DNA from: Mya arenaria
Lineage: Eukaryota; Mollusca; Bivalvia; Myida; Myidae
Direction: 5' to 3'
NCBI RefSeq assembly: GCF_026914265.1
Contig: NC_069126.1
Span: 25,397,473-25,461,472 of the forward strand
DNA: 64,000 nt
Shown: piece after piece, positions 37,201-46,200 of the stretch
Numbering within the stretch: position 1 is the stretch's first letter
Layout: each line of letters begins with the position of its first letter
Notes under the pieces: generated by a model
The model's input: only the letters and a program-made list of their open reading frames with translations
Database searches by the model: none
Told to the model about the DNA's origin: nothing
Program-made: the position numbers and the translations under genes

Positions 37201-40200
37201 CTCAGTTAAACAAAATTAAGTAACAATGCATTTTTTTGCCGGAACTCTTTTATGCTTAGTGAAAATAATTGCGTACGAATATGCAATAATTCGTGGTTGT
37301 CATGAATATTCGCCCAGTGATTCAGAGTATGTAAATGGTCTGATCGGTCTTTAAATATTTCTAAGAAGAGTGAAGCATTATTTCTTGAAAGGTGCGTTAA
37401 AACTGTTTTCTGGTGACATTTGAAGCGAGAAATAATTAACTCGCGTTCTAAATATTGCCAACGGACAAGGTTTCCATGATGCGCTACAAACGACAGTCTT
37501 CAACAAGGGAGGTAATTACAATGTGGTGACCATTAAAAGAAGTTCCATCCGGGCATTTTATCTTCGCCCGTGGGCAAGATTATAAGTATCTTCCATGGCC
37601 GAGAGTGTAAGATAGGTTCATTCCGACCCGAGCGTAGGCTGTTTTGCGGAAAGGAGGTTTACCGAGTTTCCTCAAAACACCCTGCGCGAGGGTAGGGATG
37701 AACCTATCTTACACGAGCGGCTATGGTAGATGCTTTTTCTCCCACCTCAGTTAAACAAAATCAAGTAAAAATGTATTTGTTGCTGGAACTCTTTTGTGCT
37801 TAGTAAAAATAATTGCGTATGGATATGCGATAGCACATGGTTGTTATGGATATGCGCGCAATGATCCAGTTAATGTTAATAGTCAAATCGGTCTTTTTAA
37901 ATAGTTCTAAGGAGATTGAAGCATTATTTCTTGAATGGTGCTTGAAAACTGTTTTATGGTGACATTTGAAGCGAGAAATAATTAATTAGCTTTCTAAATA
38001 TTACCATAAGACAAGATTTCCTTGCTGCTACTGACGACAGTCTTCAACAAGGGAGGTAATTACAATGTTGTGACCATTAAAAAAGGAGTTCCATACGGGC
38101 ATTTTATCTTCGCCCGTGGGCAAGATAAGAATATCTAGCATGGTTAAATTATTGGATCTACTTATCTGAGGTGGGAGAAAAAGTGATCTTACTTGGTTAA
38201 TTAAGTATGTTGGATGGTTGAGTACCATTGTATAAAGTCTCAACGCAATACCTCAAGTAGTTGGTGAGATATTAACCTATGCGTGCTTGCATGCAAAACC
38301 TTAACCAAGGGGTGACGCCGACGCAGACGCTTGGGTGAGTAGTATAGCTCTCCTTATTCTTCGAATAGTCGAGCTAAAAATGTAATAAAATAACTGTATA
38401 TAAACTAGATGCTAATGGCGACATGTATGGCCCATTGAAAGAGCCTTTGACACAGACGGTTCTCTTCTATGCAAATGCAACATAGAAGAACATGGAGTTA
38501 AACAATATGTGTACCTGTGAAACTACGCATCATCATGGTGAACCTTCATGGCAAGTTGTTGTTTTTTTTAAATCCTATATTAAATGCATGGTAAAGATAT
38601 AGCCCACATAAGGCTGACAGTCCAGACAAGGCCTATACTCAGCACTCATTTTGACAAGTGTGACTTTGATCTTTGAGGTGCAGACCTGAGTCTTGTGCAC
38701 GACATTGCCATCTCATCTTGGTGAACCTTCATGGCAAGTCTTTTCAAAGTCCTATACTGCATGGTCAAGATACATCCTGGACAAGGATCATTTCAACCTT
38801 TGACCTCTAAGCGCAACCTTGTCCTTTGAGGTGCAGACCTGGGTCATGTGTGCGACACGCCATCTCATCATGGTAAACCTTCATGACAAGTTTTTTGAAA
38901 ATCCTTTACTGCATGGTCAAGATACAACCTAGACAAGGATAATTTCAACCCTTGGCCTTTAACCTTCACCTTTCTCTTTGAGGTACAGACCTGGGTCTTG
39001 TGGGCGACACGCCACCTCATCATGGTGACCTTTTTTTAAAAATCTATACTGCATGGTCAAGATACAGCTCATACAAAGTTTAGTCCAGATTGATGCGAGC
39101 ACGCAAATACTATGCCTCGCTCAGCGCAAGTGGGCTTGACAAAAATGTTAACTTGTTAAATTAAACCTAGACTCAGAAATGTAGTTAGAAAACATAATAG
39201 TAAACAAAAATTTGAAAACAAATTATGAGAATAAAAACAACACTATCAATAGAAACATTAAATATTGGGTTACAAAAGGTACAGAATAAGCTGTATTATC
39301 CATTCATATATTTAGCAGTACATTGTAAAACTAAAAAAAATATATTAGCAAATTAGAAAATAATCAGTCAGTTTCTGGGGTATACCATACAACCAAACAC
39401 AAAAAAGTTCCCAAACTTCACAAAATTGCAGAGGATTTTATTGTAACCATGAATACTAAGTAGCAGCGTGTATATATACATGCAATTGTTGCTAGCACTA
39501 AGCAAAGTGAGAATGAGTTACATTACAGTAGATCAAGCTTAGCCAACTTACACCAGTAGAATTTCTGTCATGGCAACGACTTATGGCCATGTACCACCAT
39601 CTCTCACGAGTTGATTGGAAATATCGGTCATCATTGCACTTTATACTGTCAACACCTCCGATAACTTTGTATTCACAATTGACATATGTGTACAGAAGTT
39701 GGATTGAAACTGACGTATTGTACGGGAATGGCATGATTCTTAATCTTTGTCCATTTTCAATTTTTGCCACATCAACTTTTTCTTGGCAGGACTGTTGAGG
39801 AGTAAATAACAAGAAATAAGTCTAACTTAAACAAATATTCTTTAGAGACCTCTGTAACATAAAATCCTTCACAATTCTGATAAGGCTTGGTAGAATTTTT
39901 GGCTGGATTCGATGAGGATATGCATAAACAGCAGAAAACACTTTGCCTGAGTTCTGATGTCATTGTATGCACTCTGTCTTACAATGATACCTAACCACAA
40001 ATATGAAATATCAGGCTATTTCAGACATAAAATTAAGCCAATTCAATGATCATTTCAGTCACATAGAGGATAATTGTTTGTTTCGGTGTAAGATAGCATT
40101 ATACTTTATCGAGTACCGGTAAGCACCAAAAGTTTTCAGTTATGCACCAAAAAGCATGAATTGAACTAAAATGACTACAGCATCTTATGATGTGTTATTT

Positions 40201-43200
40201 TTTGGCTTAAAATGTCTAGACGTGCTCTTCTGTATTCCACGATAACCTAATAGAGAGCACGCCGAGAACACCACCCACCCCCGACCCCTCCCCTGACAAG
40301 CCTACACGTCTGTTTTTGTGCAGCTTCGTCCCAAACTATATTGTATGTAATGGCAAAAGGCTCTCATATTGTAAAATGCAAAAACTGAACTAGGACACCC
40401 CTGCAAGCAAACCAGTTAATAGAGCAAGCAGGCAGGCAAGCAAAAGGCAATTAGTCTAAGCAATCATATACATAATCAAAAACACCACAGACAATCCACC
40501 ACTAAATAAACAATTGATATATCAAAATAGCATGTGGGCACAAAAACCATGTGGCATGATGACTGCAGTGTCGTTTCCTTGCACTTACTGTCTGTGGGTT
40601 ACAATGTGACACTGCTATGTACCACCAACGTTCTCGGGCTGATCGGAAAGATCTTTGTTCCGAACAATCATATTGCTCAACACCGTCAATGATAACCCTT
40701 GAGCACCCAGCACCATGTCCCTCCAAGAGGACTATTGCTTGGTTATTCTCTGGTTTCAGGACGGATTCTCGCTCTGTGCAATTCTGTTGTACATGAATTT
40801 AATGCAAAAAAGTGACAAAAATAAAGATAACAACCAAAAACGAGTGGCTACCTGTGAATATACAACAATCATAAACTTAACATAGCCTTGCTCAAACAGA
40901 GCTTTGTGCTCCATCAAACATCATTCACTTACATCGCCCTCACTCAGTTCACACCGGCTGACAGCAATATACCACCAGCGTTCCCTCGATGATCGAAACT
41001 TTCGCCCACCAGAACATTTATACATATTATTTTCAATAATGCAGCCTGAGAGAGCATTTTGGGTGGACAGGTAAATGACTTGGTTGTTGACAGGATTCAG
41101 GGCTGCAACTTTCTGGGCACAGGTCTGTATAAAGCAGAAAATACTAGCAATATCGAAAAACAAGACTAGTGTCACCCAAATAAAGCCATGTAAATGGGGC
41201 ATGAAAAAAAAATGTTGGCTGTTTATTGAACATCAGAGCCTCAACATTTGTAACACATCATACAAATAATTCAGTTCTTTCATATTTTCTGAAATAAAAA
41301 GTTGTGTTTAAGTGGTACAGGAATATTTCAAAAAGTTACAATCATACACAAAAAAAAGAATTAGTTATATTTTATGCTTTTTACAAATCAAACCATTTCT
41401 ACAAGAATTACAGAAAGCTTCTTATGTGGCTTTTTTTATTATTAACTGATTATGCATTTAACTAATTGATGTTTGCCAACTATTTATACATTGATTATCT
41501 CTGCACACACCCTGGACTTAAAACTCATACTTATTTTTATTTCTGATTTTTTTTTTCATTTATTTTTTCATTATTTAGAAATTAAAATTTGGTTAACTAA
41601 GATATCAGTCTGTGTTTTCACAATAATTTTAGAGTTAGACACTCTCAGTGAATTCAATCTGTGTGTAAAGTCTTATAAACGAAGGATTTTGAATATCAAT
41701 CTGTCCACAACAATATGTATGCCAAGTCTTGATGTCAAACTTGAAAGTCCGCTGCATTACTTGGCAATGGTGTATATTGTTCAAGTTTGGTTCATGAAAC
41801 ATGAAGTATAGGCATGAAAAAAAATAAACCTATGTTTAATCAATTCACTACATGGGCTGCGAAAGTGGTCAAGTGGTTAAGGTGTCCCACCTCACCCAAG
41901 AGGTTGTGGGTTTGATCCCTATCTGGGGTAAATTCCAATGGCATCTTAAAAAGGGCGCAGCACAGGTTTCTACCTAGGATACGGATTTGAATTATTCATA
42001 TCAGCTTTTAGCTGTTTTCACAATCAAGCTGAAATAACCAAGTATAAACTAAACAATAATTGAGCAAAACATGTAAATGTATGACTCAAATTGAACATGG
42101 AAGACTTGGCATAACTGTGATAGTTAGCTAAAAACCTTTGAAAATTATTGAGCTAAGGGGACAGTGTGAACTCACATCACTTGTTTCATTCTTGTAACAT
42201 CTACTTATTGCAAAGTACCACCAGCGCTCCCGAGATGACTTAAATATTCGTCCCCCGATACAATCAAACATTCCATCGTCGGTGATAATACACCCCGATA
42301 GACCATAATCTGTCGTTAAGTTTACCACCTGATTGTTGCTTACATCTAGAACAGCTTCTTTTTCCTCACAACTCTAGTGAAACAATAGTTTGTATTTGTA
42401 AAAAACACACACAAAAAACACACTAAAAAGTCAATATTAGATTATGCTTGTCCATGGTAAGTTTAAAGATTGCTAAAGATAAAAATTCAAGTCCATAAAC
42501 ATTTAATTGTCTGGACTTTTACTCACAACTCTTCATTGACTTAGTAGAACAAATGACTATTCAAATCAGGGTGGCTCATTATGAGAGGCACAGGAACATG
42601 TTTCAGCCCTTAATCTAACACTTTGGTTAGAGAAAAGTACACACATTCTTGAAATTTGTGGTCCTGCTATTAATTTAGAGGTAAATCAATAAAATTAAAA
42701 ACTCTTACCCCTTGAAGATATTGAATACATAGATTTCTTTAAGACAGTATTGTATTTTATGATAATGTGACTCTCAAATATGTGTTTACTTTATATCTGA
42801 TTGGAAGGAGTGTTTATCACGAAAATGTGCAGCATTTACATTAAATTACATACTTCCTTATACAAGCCATGTAATTCAGATTGGATTATATTTGGCAAAT
42901 TCTTTAAATGGCCAGCTGCCAAAATTTAAGTATTATGGTAATCTCTTAAACTTAATTTCGTGTCCTCAAATATTTACCATCATATTTTCGCACATAATAT
43001 AACAATTAAAACCAATCGAAATGGTCACTTGATATTTAAAAGCTCAATACGTGTAAAACTATGACCTGTTCTTAGCTTCACCCTAGGAAAGGAAATACAT
43101 AATATATCAATTCATGTGAAAACATGTGTACACAAAAAGCTGTTATTCTTAAGTCGAAACTTGATCACTTAGTAAAATAAGAATACAACCAACATTTTCA

Positions 43201-46200
43201 GACAAAAGCTTTGCATATAGGCAATCATTAAAGAACAAGGCTTAATTGTTCAGATTCCAACTTTCTGGGGTGTTTAAAGCTCCCCTACTGCTACTCCTGC
43301 TACTGATACTCCCGGCGTCAGATTTTGCATTGACAATGTGTCAGCCAATGAGGTTGTATCACGTGCATGGGCAAGTCAATTAGATGACCAGAAGTAATAT
43401 CTTAATTATTAAGAAGGACTTGTTTTTGATTTTAAGATTTTACTTTGTCATTTAACTATTACTTAAATTACAAACTACATTTTCAGCCAATAAAATTGCA
43501 GACAGGCAATCATTAAGCACTAGGCTTAATCATTAAGAATTTTCAACTTTCGCAGGCATTTAAAGGTCTGCCAATTGCCACTCATACAATACACACTCTT
43601 TGCTTCAGATTTTGCATTGACTATGTGTCTGCCAATTTGCTCATTTGCTACGCTCACTCAGCCCATTCTTAGTCATTAAAATGTTACTTCATGTCATCTA
43701 ACTATTACTTAATTCATCTGATTTTATGCACTGTGTTTACTAAGTCTACAAATTATGATATGTACATGTATGATATTATACAAATAAAATTTTGCAAAAC
43801 AGTGCCATTTACTTTTTTTATTTTGTTTTTTACATTTTATTAATAAATTAAATAGAGTGATGCTGAATTTATCTTACGAATGATATTACATCAGACATAG
43901 GGGTGATTTTAAACAGTAGTACTGCAGTATTTAAAATATCTCCTGAATTGAAAATTGCTTTAACATCTCTCTTGTGTACCTTTCCTGATTTGTAAACAGC
44001 AGCCCACTGGTCCTCTGTGTCAAAGTAGAGCAAGATATTCTGTGGACCATATTCCTGGAACAATGGAACATGAGGGATATATTACCAGGAATGGTAAAGA
44101 TTAAGAGATCGTAACATTGTTGGGTTGTTCTTTTTATACTGAGGTTGCCATACTCCATTACTTCATGAACTCTGTAAACTATTGTTCAAATATTATGGTT
44201 GTATTGTTAGTTGAGCTAAATGACAAATCTACCAACACTGGAAATTATGCTATATTACAAAGGTATTGGCAATGTTTAGTCCATGTCAAACAAAAGAACT
44301 TTTATAATGGAACATTCCTTGTCACGTAATGTTCTAAATAAAGATATATATTTGACATGTTACATATTATTTTCAAATACTCAATAAAGTAGTTGACTAT
44401 TTCTCAATACAGTTTATCATCTGATATGCCACTCATCATACATACAGCATATGGACATGCAGTTAGTGCCAAAATATATTTTTATCACAAAAAAGCAAAT
44501 TTTTTTTTACTTCATTTCATAAATATATCCAGAAATATTTTATTTTTTAAAAGAATCAAAACATTATGTATTCGTATAATTGCAATATAACCAGTGCATG
44601 CATGGAGGACTGCTAGCTTCATAGAGAATGCTTGATCAGCACTCAACTGAATGATTGTTTATTCAATTTATGCATGCAATCTATGCCCAGACACAAACAT
44701 TTTAAAACATGTATTTATGTATGCATGCACAGATCATTATTGATTTATCTGGAACAGATATTTTTTATTTGGTAGGATTGGCCAATACCCTAGTAAAACA
44801 TGAGCACCGTTTATATATATGTTTTCAAAATCCTTTAATCTATTTTTGAGGTCAGTGTTTTCCACAAGTCAGTTAAATTAAATTATGAAACTGTTTAATC
44901 TTTAACCATTTATAACCTTCTTAACACACTTAACACCTTTACATATAAAGACATTGAACTGAATGTGACCATTACATAAAGCTTTAAAAACCAATACTTA
45001 AAATGTAGCACTAAATGAAATATTGTCTGTAACATCATTAAACATTCTGAACTTATATATTTATGCCATTTAATTCAATTATTTCCCATATATATCTTTT
45101 ACTTTTTACACTAGACTTAGTTTTTTATATGTTCTACCTTGGCATAAAAAACAATAATTGGTTTTCATAATGAATAAGAAGTAGAAGATCCCAAATAGTT
45201 GTTCACTGCACGTTCATGAATAATGAAAACAAGGTGTATTTACAGTTCTAATCTTAACAACAGTTAACACCATTTATGTGAATGAACTTGCCATCTTCAT
45301 AATTGACAGACATGTATATTTCGGAAACATGACTGTCAATCCAGGGGCCACAGATTCGAGCCCTGTTGCTGTGGTTCTAGGTGCTATTCAAATGTGCATG
45401 TTAGAGAACCCGAGTAGCTCTAGGGTTATTGTGTACTAAGCCCCACAATCCTAAGCCTAACAAAACTGATTTTCTAGGTGGTGCTGACACCCCAGGAATT
45501 GTGAGGTGGAACTCAAGACTAAAAGCACCATCCCCCCACCCCCAGTGATTTTCTGTGTGGTGTCAATCTGTCAAAACACATGAATAATACATGGGCAACA
45601 AATTATTCAACAATAGCGCTGCAGAGCGATTGCTAATGCAGGTGTTGTTTTTTTTTAGTCAAATACATGCATGGGGCATTAATATTTCATTTGAACATCT
45701 TGAAAAGTTATTAAACCAGGGCCAAGTTTTTGCATTACTTTTTAAGTTAATTCATGTTTTAATTATAACAAGGCATAACTCCACAAATATTCAAGCATAG
45801 ATATGGGCCTTGCAACACATGTAGAAAGGCTATCACAATAACTAACCCTTTTTTTAAGAAGAGCTTAAAATGCATCTGATCAAAACTAATTAATTAAGGG
45901 ACAACTCACAACTGGGTACTGGAATTCGAACTGCAGTGTCCCCTTCTTTGAAAGGAAACAAAACCGTGTAATGAACAGCCAGTCCTGAAAAACATGTAAA
46001 AATGCATGCATATACCAAACAAAATGTTGAATTTGAAAATTATCCAAATAGTGAACAAAAACTGTGCACCCAAAAGGTCTTGTTGGGAAGATAGCTGGTC
46101 TAAAATAACAGATGTTCATTACAGGATTATGGACCGCTAATCCCTAACAATTGTGAAAGTGAAGAATCTGCCATATTTAAAATTGTAAAAAAAAATGTCC

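Noticed and set aside
41850..41925. Possible tRNA gene
   Set aside because: A and B boxes are present but the acceptor ends do not pair and a SINE body follows.
45325..45560. Possible second SINE (gattcgagccc as B box)
   Set aside because: No convincing A box at the right distance and no defined ends; too weak to list.
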